From Alicyclobacillaceae bacterium (GTDB taxonomy: Bacteria; Bacillota; Bacilli; Alicyclobacillales; Alicyclobacillaceae), in the NCBI GenBank assembly GCA_019683615.1, contig JADGIC010000003.1, positions 1 to 48,587 of the forward strand: 48,587 nucleotides of DNA. Reading direction: 5' to 3'. The position numbers and the translations under genes were made by a program. Shown here piece by piece: positions 32,436-42,000 of this stretch; the stretch's first letter is position 1, and each line of letters begins with the position of its first letter. The notes beneath the pieces were generated by a model that searched no databases, was not told the DNA's origin, and worked only from the letters and a program-made list of their open reading frames with translations.

Positions 32436-32639
32436 ATGTCCCGCCTCGCGAAAGGGATGTATTTCGGATTGACGTTGGTCGCTATGGCCGGATTGGCAGG
32501 GGCGGCTGTCCAAATGGCCGAAAACCGCTGGCGGTTCGGATTCCTCCTGGCCGCCGGTGCGTTTGTCTTGATTGGCATTGGTTTCGCCGTCCGGCGCCGC
32601 GTCCTCGGCGAACCGCACAGCACCCGTGCGGGAGTCTGA
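32436..32639 (+). CDS. small protein with two membrane helices
   Basis: A 67-residue protein with two hydrophobic helices (YFGLTLVAMAGLAGAAVQM and FGFLLAAGAFVLIGIGFAV) joined by a short loop (AENRWR), ending in a basic tail. ATG 32436 has GAGATGAG upstream. No family recognised. It lies between the terminator and the YtvI-like gene and is probably cotranscribed with the latter (53-base gap). Confidence 0.65.
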   Translation: MSRLAKGMYFGLTLVAMAGLAGAAVQMAENRWRFGFLLAAGAFVLIGIGFAVRRRVLGEPHSTRAGV

Positions 32640-32692
32640 GAAGCCGGATAGATTGTTTCGGAACGGCCAACAGGAGCTGGGAGGTGTCCGGG

Positions 32693-33823
32693 GTGCCATC
32701 ATCCACCGCGCGTCAAGTGAAGTTGCGGCGTTATCTGTGGCGCCTCGTCGAGGTTGTGTCACTGCTCCTGTTCGTCGTGTTGCTGTTGTGGGTGTTCAGT
32801 TGGTCGCTGCGGTACATCCTTCCATTTGTGCTCGGTTGGTTGATTGCGCTGCTGTTGTGGCCGCTCGTCCGGGCGCTGGAACGGCGCGGCTTGGGCCGCA
32901 TTGCGGCTGTGACCGCGGTAATGACGTTCGTCGTTGCGGCGGTGCTCCTGCTGTCGGTCTACGCCGTCGTGGCACTGGTTCGCGAAGCGTCCGCATTCAG
33001 TACGCACATCGCCCAGTACGCCAGCGCGCTCGACGATTTGGTGCGCGAGCAGATCACGGCCGGCCAGCAGGTGTTCGGCGAACTGCCGCCCAAGGTGTCT
33101 GCCGGAATTGAAGACGCGCTGCTCAGTTCGCTAGGCTCCATGGAAGCCATGTTGCGCGGCTTCGCCCGGTCGCTGGTAGGTTCCCTCACGCACCTGCCGG
33201 AGACTGTGTTTGTCATTGTCATCTCTCTGGTGGCAGCCTTTCTCATGCTGGTACGGCGCGAGCGGATGTACGCGAGCTTTTTGCGGATTCTGCCTCCCGG
33301 CTGGGCTGGCAAGGTGGAGGTGGTAGCCGCCGACGTCACTCGCGCGTTCGTCGGCACCATCCGCGTGCAGGTCGTGTTGATGCTGCTGTCCGCCGTGCTC
33401 GGCGTGATCGGCATGTGGATCATCGGCATTGAGTACTTTGTGATGCTCGGAATTTTGTTCGGTTTGGCCGGCATGGTGCCCATCGTCGGTTCCGCTCTGA
33501 TCACCGTGCCGTGGGCGGTCGGCGCCGCCCTGATGGGCGACATTCCCCTGGCTGTCAAGGTGTTGTTGCTGCAGATTATCATTTCTATCATCCGTCACCT
33601 GGTGGAGCCGAAAATCCTCGCGGACAACGTCGGCCTCGACATGCTCTCGACGTTGTTCGGGTTGTACGTGGGGCTGAAGGTGTTGGGGGTCATCGGGTTG
33701 TTCTTGGGCCCGATTCTGCTGATTGGGATCAAGTCGCTGTTGCGGGCGAGGATGTTTGTGGACTTTCTCCCCGTGGAAGAATTGGACTCTGCGGACGGCG
33801 CCAACGTCGGGGATTCAACATGA
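32693..33823 (+). CDS. ytvI: YtvI-type AI-2E-family membrane protein
   Basis: A 376-residue protein with about eight membrane helices, belonging to the AI-2E transporter superfamily (PF01594-like). Its two-helix start (VVSLLLFVVLLLWVF), extracytoplasmic region of about 100 residues and C-terminal glycine-rich helices (GLAGMVPIVGSALITVPWAVGA; EPKILADNVGLDMLSTLFGLYVGLKVLG) match the sporulation-linked YtvI subgroup. Transport substrate is unknown; some relatives are Na+/H+ antiporters. GTG 32693 follows GGGAGG by eight bases; GTG 32684 is possible. The stop overlaps the next start by ATGA. Confidence 0.85.
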   Translation: MPSSTARQVKLRRYLWRLVEVVSLLLFVVLLLWVFSWSLRYILPFVLGWLIALLLWPLVRALERRGLGRIAAVTAVMTFVVAAVLLLSVYAVVALVREASAFSTHIAQYASALDDLVREQITAGQQVFGELPPKVSAGIEDALLSSLGSMEAMLRGFARSLVGSLTHLPETVFVIVISLVAAFLMLVRRERMYASFLRILPPGWAGKVEVVAADVTRAFVGTIRVQVVLMLLSAVLGVIGMWIIGIEYFVMLGILFGLAGMVPIVGSALITVPWAVGAALMGDIPLAVKVLLLQIIISIIRHLVEPKILADNVGLDMLSTLFGLYVGLKVLGVIGLFLGPILLIGIKSLLRARMFVDFLPVEELDSADGANVGDST

Positions 33824-34437
33824 GGGATGGAGGCAGCCCCGGGGGCGCCGGGCCAGCGCGGCGGAACGGGTCTCCCTGTTCCCCTGTGCGCCTGGTCAGC
33901 CTCCGCGGCGACGGGTCGCCGCACCGGGAGTGGACGTGTGCATGGCCGTCAGCAGATCCGTGGTCGTTTGTCATCCCGCCCGGGAGCGCGGTCCGGGAGT
34001 CCGATGGCCGACAGTGGTCGAGCGACTATCCGGTCGTCGCTTTGTTTGGTCCTGGCCGGTATTACCAAGTGTTTCTGTTGTTAAAGCCGCAGGAAACCCA
34101 CTACTACTGCAACATCATTGTCCCGCCAGCCTACGACGCGGCGGGACGGGTCGTGCGTTTCACTGACCTGGACCTGGACGTGTGGGTGGGTGACTCAGGT
34201 CCTGAGGTGTGGGACGAGGAGGAATTTGCAGACAGGAGCGCACGGTACCCGCCGAGTTGGGTGGAGGAAGCCCGCCGGTCCCGGGACTGGTTGGTCTGCG
34301 CAGCCAAACGGCGCTCGGGGCCGTTCGCTCCCGAGGGTGCCGCGCGCTGGCGGGAACAACTGGAAGGCTTCCCGTTCATCAATCTCCGCGCGGACGGGAA
34401 CCGTCGCTTTCCAACAACTTGCGGGCCCGCTCCATGA
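33820..34437 (+). CDS. YgaC/Ntdp-like DUF402 nucleoside phosphatase
   Basis: A 205-residue DUF402 protein most like B. subtilis YgaC and staphylococcal Ntdp, which hydrolyse nucleoside tri- and diphosphates. Matching segments are HREWTCAWP, PVVALFGPGRYYQVFLLL, ETHYYCNIIVPPAYD, the metal-binding RFTDLDLDVWV, WDEEEFADRS, and RRSGPFAPEGAARWREQLEGF. The N-terminus has about 30 extra low-complexity residues. ATG 33820 overlaps the ytvI stop. Its last 20 codons overlap the convergent rsfA gene by 59 bases. Confidence 0.85.
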   Translation: MRDGGSPGGAGPARRNGSPCSPVRLVSLRGDGSPHREWTCAWPSADPWSFVIPPGSAVRESDGRQWSSDYPVVALFGPGRYYQVFLLLKPQETHYYCNIIVPPAYDAAGRVVRFTDLDLDVWVGDSGPEVWDEEEFADRSARYPPSWVEEARRSRDWLVCAAKRRSGPFAPEGAARWREQLEGFPFINLRADGNRRFPTTCGPAP

Positions 34438-34957
34438 TGGCGAACAGCGTCTTGGAATCTTGTTCGAGCTGTTCCGGCGTCAACGGTGCTTCCGCTGTGT
34501 AGGGTGTGCGGGCCAGCTGCGCTTCCAGCTCGCGGACACGTTCGGCGAGGCGGTTGCGCTCGGCTTCCAAGGCATCGACCTGCTGGCGCAGTTTTTGGTA
34601 TTGGTTGTCAAACGTTTCGAGAAATTTAATCACGTCACGCATGGTGTCGGACGAGGTCATCGTCGTCAGCATCGTCTCCGCATCCTTCCCGGACCCTGAT
34701 TCGCCGCTGGCCTTGTGCAACTGTTTGCGCTCCCGCTTCGCGGCCTCAATCTCGTCCCGGTAGTTTTTCCGGACGACACCGTTCCAACGATATCCGCAGG
34801 CTGCAGCCGTTCGTCCCAATTCCGCTGAGGCTTCTTCAAACGCTTTTAACTGGGTACTGCCGGTACGGATGTGACGCAGAACCACCGATGCGAGGCGTTC
34901 GTCGTCCTCTCGGGTCCATGCGTCGGATCGGGTGACCCAACGTTCCACGGTCTGCAC
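34379..34957 (-). CDS. rsfA: RsfA-family prespore transcription regulator
   Basis: A 192-residue regulator with an N-terminal Myb/SANT-like domain (SDAWTREDDERLASVVLRHIRTGSTQLKAFEEASAELGRTAAACGYRWNGVVRKNY, residues 11-67), a polar linker and a C-terminal coiled coil (YQKLRQQVDALEAERNRLAERVRELEAQL). In B. subtilis RsfA is made in the forespore under sigma-F and tunes its regulon. GTG 34957 is chosen since GGGAGGAATT is ideally spaced upstream; a longer frame to 35008 lacks a site. A sigma-F-like promoter can be drawn upstream. Confidence 0.92.
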   Translation of the reverse strand: MQTVERWVTRSDAWTREDDERLASVVLRHIRTGSTQLKAFEEASAELGRTAAACGYRWNGVVRKNYRDEIEAAKRERKQLHKASGESGSGKDAETMLTTMTSSDTMRDVIKFLETFDNQYQKLRQQVDALEAERNRLAERVRELEAQLARTPYTAEAPLTPEQLEQDSKTLFAIMERARKLLESDGSRPRGD

Positions 34958-34988
34958 AGCCAATTCCTCCCTCAGTTGTGTACTATAC

Positions 34989-35017
34989 TTTATTTCCACG
35001 GTGTACAAGATTCATAC
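34989..35017 (-). promoter_or_regulatory. possible sigma-F promoter of rsfA
   Basis: On the minus strand GTATG (35013-35017), a 15-base spacer and GGAAATAAA (34989-34997) fit the sigma-F pattern (GYWTA-N15-GGHRARHTW) with a few mismatches. TATAGT also occurs nearby. The assignment leans on the known sigma-F control of rsfA in B. subtilis. Confidence 0.35.
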
Positions 35018-35226
35018 GATCCCGGCGGGATATACTCGTTATCATGCTATGTTGCGTTGCCCGAATGGTGACCATCTGAGTGGAATTTTCGTAGAGAGGG
35101 ACATCATGCGCGAAGGGAACGGGCACCCCCAGGGCGGGTTGCGGGCGGCCAGCCGTGCGCAATCCGAACAGGAGTTCGCCTGTGTGCGTCGAATTCACAG
35201 GGTAGACATCGCCCGGGAGGATGGAC
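35018..35226. other. divergent intergenic region before mrfA
   Basis: No gene is supported. TATACT at 35031-35036 could be a -10 for mrfA, but no good -35 is found. The rest is GC-rich with GGGAGG at the end as the mrfA ribosome-binding site. Confidence 0.4.
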
Positions 35227-37716
35227 GTGAATCTACAGAGCTTGTTGGAAGAGTGGCGCAGAACCGAGTCATTCATGGCCCACGTGACGCATTGGGTGGT
35301 GGAGCCGGCGAGCGCAGCCCGGCTTCGGTCGATTCCCGGGTGGATCCACCCGGACGTGCGCAAGGGGCTTCACGCGCGCGGCATCGACGCCTTGTACCAG
35401 CACCAGACCGAGGCGCTGGAGTACACCCGCCGGGGCCGGAACGTGATCGTCGTCACCCCCACCGCGAGCGGAAAGACGTTGTGCTACAACCTGCCCGTGC
35501 TGCATGAAATCTGCCGGGATCCTGCGAGCCGTGCGCTGTACCTGTTTCCGACCAAGGCGCTGGGCCAGGATCAGGTGGCTGAACTGGCGCTGATTGTGCA
35601 GCACCTCGAAACGACGGTGCACACCTACACGTACGACGGGGATACGCCGGCGCCGATGCGCCGTCACATCCGCGAAGCGGGACACGTGGTGGTCACGAAT
35701 CCGGACATGCTGCACGCCGCGATTCTGCCGCACCACACGAAATGGCTGCGCTTGTTCGAAAACTTGCGGTACGTCGTGCTCGACGAAGCGCACGTCTATC
35801 GCGGCGTATTCGGCAGCCACGTCGCGAACGTGATTCGCCGTCTGCTGCGGGTCTGCCGCCACTACGGCAGCCGTCCGCAGTTCATCCTGTGCTCTGCGAC
35901 CATCGCCAACCCGGCGGAACTGGCCCGCGAATTGACCGGCAGCGAGGTGGAGGTCATCGACAAGTCGGGGGCGCCCAGGGGTGAGCGGCACTTCGTGTTC
36001 TACAACCCGCCGCTGGTGCGCAAGGATCTGGGAGTCCGGCGTTCCGCGCTGAGTGAGGCGCGGCGAATTGGTGGCCGTCTGATCCGAGAGGGGATTTCGA
36101 CCATCGCCTTCCTGCCGACCCGCACGCAGGTGGAACTGCTGTCAGCGTACTGGAAGCAGGACGCGCCAGAACGCCTGCGCCAGCGCGTGGCAGGGTACCG
36201 GGGCGGTTATTTGCCAGGTGAGCGGAGGGCGCTGGAGAGGGGCTTGCGAAACGGGGACATCTTGGCTGTGGCCAGCACCAACGCCCTCGAATTGGGGATC
36301 GACATCGGCAGCCTGGAGGTCTCGCTGTCCGTGGGGTACCCCGGTTCGGTCGCGTCCCTGCGACAACAGAGCGGGCGCGCCGGCCGGCGCCACGGTCTGT
36401 CCGCCGCTGTGTTCATCGCCGGCCCGTCCGCACTGGACCAGTATGTCGTCCATCACGCGGATCGTGTGTTGGCGACGTCGCCTGAGGCGGCCCGCATCTA
36501 TCCCGAGAACCTGCTGATTCTGATGGATCACCTGAAATGCGCCGCCTATGAGCTGCCGTTTGCCGCAGACGAACAGTTTGGGGTCGAGACCACCGCCGAG
36601 CTGCTCGCCTACCTGGCGGAACAGCGAGTCGTACACCAAGGGCACGACGGGCGCTTCCACTGGATGGCTGATTCCCTGCCCAGCCACGGTGTATCGCTGC
36701 GCAGTGCGGCCCGCGACAACGTGGTCATCATCAACGTGGAGGGGGTGCCATCGCCAGCCCGCGGGCTGTCCGCGGCAGACGTGCTCGCCTCGGCGGAGCC
36801 GGGTGCCTTGGACGAGGCGGAACGCCGGGCGTTCTTCGCAGGGTCTCGCCTGCCGCGGCCGCAGGTCATCGGCGAGATGGACCGCTTCAGCGCATTGACC
36901 ATGCTGCACCCGCAGGCCATCTACATGCACCAGTCCCGCCTGTACCAAGTGGAAGAGCTGGATTGGGAGAACGGCAAGGCATTCGTGCGGCCGGTTGCCG
37001 CCGATTATTACACCGATGCGGAGCTGGCGGTGACGCTGCGGGTGTTGGACGTGTTTGGCGAGCGTGCGCAGGCGCCGGAAGGCCCTGTGCACCGGTTCGG
37101 CGAGGTGATGGTCACTGCCACCCCCACGGTGTACAAGAAAATCAAGTTGGACACGCATGAAAATGTCGGCTGGGGGAAGATTCACCTGCCAGAGATGGAG
37201 CTGCATACCATGGGCTACTGGTGCGCCTGGCCAAGGGACGCGCTGCCGTTCGCCCGCTCCGAGTGGGAAAGCGCCTTGCGAGGCGCCGCATGGGCGCTGC
37301 GGCACGCCGCGGCGTTGCACTGCATGTGCGCGACCGGCGACATCCAGGTGGCCGTTGAGATCCGCGACGTGCTGTCAGGACTGCCGACGCTGTACTTGTA
37401 CGATACGTACCCGGGCGGCGTGGGGTTGGCGGACCGGGTGTACAGGCAGGCCGAGCAGGTGTTTGCGGCGGCCGTGCAGATGATCCGCGACTGCGGGTGT
37501 GAGGCGGGGTGCCCCGCTTGCGTCGGTCCCGCTTTGCCCGGCGCGGCGGGAGGGGGGCCGCCACTGGCCGCGCCGCCACTGGCCGAGGGCGCCAGCGCAG
37601 AGGTGGCGGCTGGCGGGTTGGCAGACGCCGGCCGGCAGACTCCTGCAGCCACCGCCAAGGAACTGGCGCTGCGCCTGCTGGAGGCAAGGGGTGTGCTGCC
37701 GTGCCCCGTTCCTTGA
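35227..37716 (+). CDS. mrfA: DNA-repair helicase MrfA (YprA)
   Basis: An 829-residue superfamily 2 helicase that acts in the UvrA-independent repair of mitomycin C lesions. Motifs: Q-like YQHQTEALEY, Walker A TPTASGKT, Ia ALYLFPTKALGQDQ, DEAH box VVLDEAHVYRG, SAT in LCSATIAN, and motifs V-VI STNALELGIDIG and QQSGRAGRRHG. The C-terminal domain has the four-cysteine site CGCEAGCPACVG, as in Bacillus MrfA. Extra residues occur before IGEMDRFSA (about 30) and at the C-terminus (Gly/Ala-rich, after the cysteines). GTG 35227 has GGGAGG six bases upstream; ATG 35221 abuts the site. It overlaps mrfB by 16 bases. Confidence 0.96.
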   Translation: MNLQSLLEEWRRTESFMAHVTHWVVEPASAARLRSIPGWIHPDVRKGLHARGIDALYQHQTEALEYTRRGRNVIVVTPTASGKTLCYNLPVLHEICRDPASRALYLFPTKALGQDQVAELALIVQHLETTVHTYTYDGDTPAPMRRHIREAGHVVVTNPDMLHAAILPHHTKWLRLFENLRYVVLDEAHVYRGVFGSHVANVIRRLLRVCRHYGSRPQFILCSATIANPAELARELTGSEVEVIDKSGAPRGERHFVFYNPPLVRKDLGVRRSALSEARRIGGRLIREGISTIAFLPTRTQVELLSAYWKQDAPERLRQRVAGYRGGYLPGERRALERGLRNGDILAVASTNALELGIDIGSLEVSLSVGYPGSVASLRQQSGRAGRRHGLSAAVFIAGPSALDQYVVHHADRVLATSPEAARIYPENLLILMDHLKCAAYELPFAADEQFGVETTAELLAYLAEQRVVHQGHDGRFHWMADSLPSHGVSLRSAARDNVVIINVEGVPSPARGLSAADVLASAEPGALDEAERRAFFAGSRLPRPQVIGEMDRFSALTMLHPQAIYMHQSRLYQVEELDWENGKAFVRPVAADYYTDAELAVTLRVLDVFGERAQAPEGPVHRFGEVMVTATPTVYKKIKLDTHENVGWGKIHLPEMELHTMGYWCAWPRDALPFARSEWESALRGAAWALRHAAALHCMCATGDIQVAVEIRDVLSGLPTLYLYDTYPGGVGLADRVYRQAEQVFAAAVQMIRDCGCEAGCPACVGPALPGAAGGGPPLAAPPLAEGASAEVAAGGLADAGRQTPAATAKELALRLLEARGVLPCPVP

Positions 37717-39008
37717 GAGAGCGCATCGCAGCCTTGGAATCGTCTGTTCGCCAAGGAGGCGCCACAGGCGGTGCGGTTCGGGGCGGCGAGGGCGGCTTCC
37801 CGTCGCCGCCGGGGCGGCTGCAGCAGGCGCCGGACGCGCAACTGGCAGGCGCGGCGCCCGCCCCTTGGCCGCAAGTGCTGGCCGTTTTCGGGTTTGAACG
37901 GGTCGACCAGGGCGGGGGGCCGGTGTGGTGTCGGACACTGCGCTACGACGTACTCACCAGGTACGGACGGCACCGTTTTGCAGACTTGCAGCGATGCGAA
38001 TTGGCAGAATTGTTCAGGGCCGCCGGCCTCGCGGGCATCCGGGCGGACTGGCGGAAGCTGCGGTTTTTCGACACGGAGACAACCGGCCTCGGGTCGGGGG
38101 CGGGTACGTTTCCGTTTTTGTACGCGCTCGGCCAGATGGCGGGCGACGAGCTGGTCATTGACCAGTATCTGTTGGTCGATCACGCCGACGAATCCGCCTT
38201 GCTCCACACGTTGCAGCGCAGGCTTGGCGGGTCCCTGGTCGTCTCGTTCAACGGCAAGGCCTTTGACTGGCCGATGTTGCTCAGCCGCTGTGCGATGCAC
38301 CGGATCGCAGACCCGCCAGACGTGTTTCACGTCGACCTGCTGCCGCCCAGCCGGCGCCTCTGGCGGCAGCGCCTGGCGTCAGTGGCGCTGGCGGAACTGG
38401 AGCGGGCCGTGCTCGGGATGGAGCGGTCGGGCGACCTTCCCGGCCGCGAGGCGCCCGCCCGGTACTTTGCCTTTCTCGACGAGCGCAACCCGGATCTGAT
38501 TCGCGCAGTGCTGGAGCACAATGCTGCGGACGTCTGTGCTTTGGTGGCGTTGGCTGTTCGCATTGCCGACCTGTTATCAGGGCGCCGCGAAGCGCAGGCA
38601 GCTTCCGAACACCTCGCCTTGGCCCGCTGGTATGACGAATGGGGGCAGCACGACCTGGCTGCAAGGGCGTTCGCGGCCGCCGCCGCTGCACCGGATGCGA
38701 CATGGTCGGCAAACTGGCTGCGTGGCTTGCACCACAAGCGCCGCGGCCAGTGGGCCGAGGCGGTGCAGGTGTGGCGGGAAATGGCAGATCGCCATCCGTG
38801 GACAGTGGCGCCTTTGGTGGAGTTGGCGAAGTGGGCGGAACACCACGAACGCCGCCACGATGAGGCTGAGGCGTACGCCATGGAGGCTCTGCGCCGCGCC
38901 CAACTGGCCCTCGGGCGGGTGGCGGGGGCGGCAGATGTGGTCGCCGAGCTGCGGCGGCGCGTCGAGCGTGTTCGCCGCAAGCGCCTGCGGCAAGCGCCGC
39001 CCAATTGA
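37701..39008 (+). CDS. mrfB: MrfB (YprB) RNase H-like DEDD exonuclease
   Basis: A 435-residue 3'-5' exonuclease that works with MrfA in mitomycin repair. The DEDD residues are visible: D124 and E126 in FFDTETTG, Asp in VSFNGKAFDWP, and H/D in LEHNAADVCALVAL. C-terminal helices (ARWYDEWGQHDLAARAF; LRGLHHKRRGQWAEAVQVW) are TPR-like, as in the family. The N-terminal 50 residues before the conserved domain are Gly/Pro-rich. GTG 37701 is the best start; the long upstream open frame lies inside mrfA. Coupling with mrfA by overlap supports a joint function. Confidence 0.93.
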   Translation: MPRSLRERIAALESSVRQGGATGGAVRGGEGGFPSPPGRLQQAPDAQLAGAAPAPWPQVLAVFGFERVDQGGGPVWCRTLRYDVLTRYGRHRFADLQRCELAELFRAAGLAGIRADWRKLRFFDTETTGLGSGAGTFPFLYALGQMAGDELVIDQYLLVDHADESALLHTLQRRLGGSLVVSFNGKAFDWPMLLSRCAMHRIADPPDVFHVDLLPPSRRLWRQRLASVALAELERAVLGMERSGDLPGREAPARYFAFLDERNPDLIRAVLEHNAADVCALVALAVRIADLLSGRREAQAASEHLALARWYDEWGQHDLAARAFAAAAAAPDATWSANWLRGLHHKRRGQWAEAVQVWREMADRHPWTVAPLVELAKWAEHHERRHDEAEAYAMEALRRAQLALGRVAGAADVVAELRRRVERVRRKRLRQAPPN

Positions 39009-39074
39009 GGATGACGCCAACAGGCGGCGGCCGGCCAAGCGCCGGGCTCGGGTGACAGGCGGACGTGCCTGGCG

Positions 39075-42000
39075 TCAGCCGGAGCCCGGTTGCTCGTGCG
39101 CACTGTCGGCCGTCATGAGGGGACCAGAGGCTGGCGCCAGGCCGGTTCGCTCGCGCCGGTGGGTGCGAAGGTGCAGCAGTTCATAGACGATGGGCACGAT
39201 GACCAAGGTCAGCGCTGTCGATGTCACCAACCCGCCAATCACCACCACGGCCAGCCCTTGCGAGATCAACGCGCCTTCCGCGTAACCCGCGGCCAGCGGA
39301 AGGAGGGCGCAGATGGTGGCTGTCGCTGTCATCAGAATCGGCCGCATACGCGTGGTTCCTGCTTCAAGCAGCGCGTCCCGTACGCTGAGGCCCCGCTTGC
39401 GCTGTTGTTCGACGCGGTCGACCAGCACAATCGCATTGGTCACGACAATGCCCATCAACATCAGAATGCCGATGAGAGACGACACGCTGACCGGTTGACG
39501 GCCAATGACGGTTCCGAAGAACGCCCCGATGAGGGCGGCCGGCATGGAAAACAGGATCGCGAAAGGCGCTGACCACTCGCCGAAGGCCACAAGCATCACC
39601 AGGTACACCAGACCACTGGAACCCAGGATGGCTTCTATCAGCTGGGAGAAGCTTTCGTTTTGCTCCTGCGTGTCACCGGTCAGCTCGATGGACACGCCTG
39701 CGGGCAGCCGCAACTGCTGGATCCGCCGCATCGCCTCGGACGAGGTGCGGCCGGTGTTGGCTGTCGTGAAATCGGCGGAGACCTTGGCGTACGGCTCTCC
39801 GTTAAGGTGCAGAATGGACACCGGGGTCTTGGCCATCGACACGTCTGCCACCGCCGACAGCGGCACCGTCTGGCCAGTCGGGGTTTGCAGCGGCAGCGCC
39901 CGGACGGCGGCCAGCGAGACCGGGGCGGGCGAAGGCTGCACGGACACAACGACATCGGTGGACGAGCCGCCCAACCGCACCGAGCCGATGTTTTGGCCTG
40001 TGAGGTACATCCGTACGGCGTTCGCGATTTGATAGTTGGTCAGCCCGTACGGGGCTGCCTTCGCGGAGTCAGGCGTCACGCGGACTTCTGGCTGGGTAAG
40101 GGTGAGGTTGTTTTCCACGTTGGCGAGTCCGGGGACACCTGCCAGGGTGCGGGTGATGGCTGATGCTGCCCGCCGGATGTCGGCGGCCGATCCGCCGTGC
40201 ACCACGACTGTGAACGCACCGGTGGCGCCGCCGAAGGTCACTTCCCGGACCTGTAACTGCGCATCGCCGGCGATGGGTCGCAGTTTCCGGCGCATGTCTT
40301 CGACGAAGCGGGGCACGTCAGTGTCAGGATCCAGTTGCAGAAAAATCGAGGCGGCGTTTTGACCGGAAATGCCGCCGGACATGTTCAACTGGCCGGGATC
40401 ACTGCCGACCATGGTGTCGTACAGGAGGACCGTGTGGCCGAACGACCGGATGACGGCTTCCACCTGCCGCGCTTTCGCATCCGTCTGCTGACGGGTGGCA
40501 CCGTTCGGCAGGGTGACGGAAATGGTCGCGTACTTTTCGGCCGATTCCGGAATGAACGTGCTGCCGGCCAGCGGCAAAACGGCGATGGAGGCCACGAGGG
40601 CCGCGCCGGTCGCAGCCAGGACCCACGCTTTGTGCTCCAGGCTCCACGTCAGCGCGCGGCGGTACGCCTGGTGCAGGCGGGACGGCCGCGCCGCTGCCGC
40701 AGGGGCGTCCGGGCGGACGGGATCGAGCGCAGGGCGCCGGACGACCAGCAACCAGGACAGGACGGGTACGACTGTCAAGGCGACCAGCAAGGATGACACG
40801 AGTGCGACGATGACGGTGACCGCAAACGGCATGAACACGCGCCCGACCACTCCGCTGACAAACCCGAGGGGCAGGAACACGGCAACAGTGGTAATCGTCG
40901 ATGAGGTGATGGCCTGTCCCACCTCGCCGGCGGCAGTGAGGACGAGCGTCTTGCTGCGGGAAGCGGCGGATCGCCAGTGGCGGTAGATGTTCTCGATGAC
41001 GACGATACTGTCGTCCACCACCCGGCCGGTGGCGACGGCAAGACCGCCCAGTGTCATGATGTTGAGGCTGATGTGCAGTCGTCCGAGCACGAGCAACGCG
41101 GTGAGCAGGGACAGCGGAATCGAGACCACCGCAATCAGGGTGGTGCGGAGATTGCGCAAGAACAACAGGATCACGAGCGCCGCGAAGCAGGCCCCGAGCA
41201 CGGCCTCACGGAGCATGCCGAGGATGGAGGCACGAATCACGTGGGAGTCGTCGAACAGCGGGATGATCTGCACGCCTCGGGGCAGTTGCGGTTGCAGTTT
41301 GCGCAGCTCGTCCTGAATGGCCTGGGCCGTGTCGACCGTGTTGGCGTCTTCGGTCTTGGCGACGCCGACGTACACGCTAGGCTGGCCGTTGGTCCGGCTG
41401 ATGGCCATCCCGGCTGGTGGCGCCAGGCGCACGGTGGCCACGTCGGACAGGCGGATGGTGGTCAACCGGGCCGACGTGCCTTCCGTCGGCTTCGGTATCC
41501 TGTTTGCAGCGCCGGCGGCCGCTGGCAGTGCTGCGGCTGACCCAGACACGGCCGGTCTGCCGGGTTGTCTTGCCTGCGGTGAGGTCGACGGCGCCACCTG
41601 CCCCGCCAAAGAGGCAGCTGACGTTTCTCCCCGAGCTGGCTGAAGGGCGTTCCAGCGGGATTCCAGATTGGCTTGTCCGCGCTGCAGTCCTTCAATGGTG
41701 GCCTGCAGTCTGGCGATGGCGACCGGATCCTGCAGGTTGCTCGGTTTGGCTTGTTCGCGGGCAAGTGCCAGTTGGGCTCCGAACAACTGCTCCTGGATGG
41801 ACTGCAGCTGTTTTAACAGCTGTGTTTGCGCCTCTACGAGACCGACGTTCTGTCCGACAGCGCCGACCGCTTGTTGCACCTGGCCGAGGCCCTGCACAAC
41901 CTGACCGACGGCATTGCCCAAGGCGCGGACGGATTGGCCCACACCCTGCAAGCCGGCCGCCGCGTTGGCGGGCACGGGAATGCGCAGGTTGCGCAGGTCG

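Noticed and set aside
41000-41060. Arg in GRVVDD of the RND pump as a mutation
   Set aside because: The same form is normal in SwrC-type Gram-positive RND proteins, as far as I recall.
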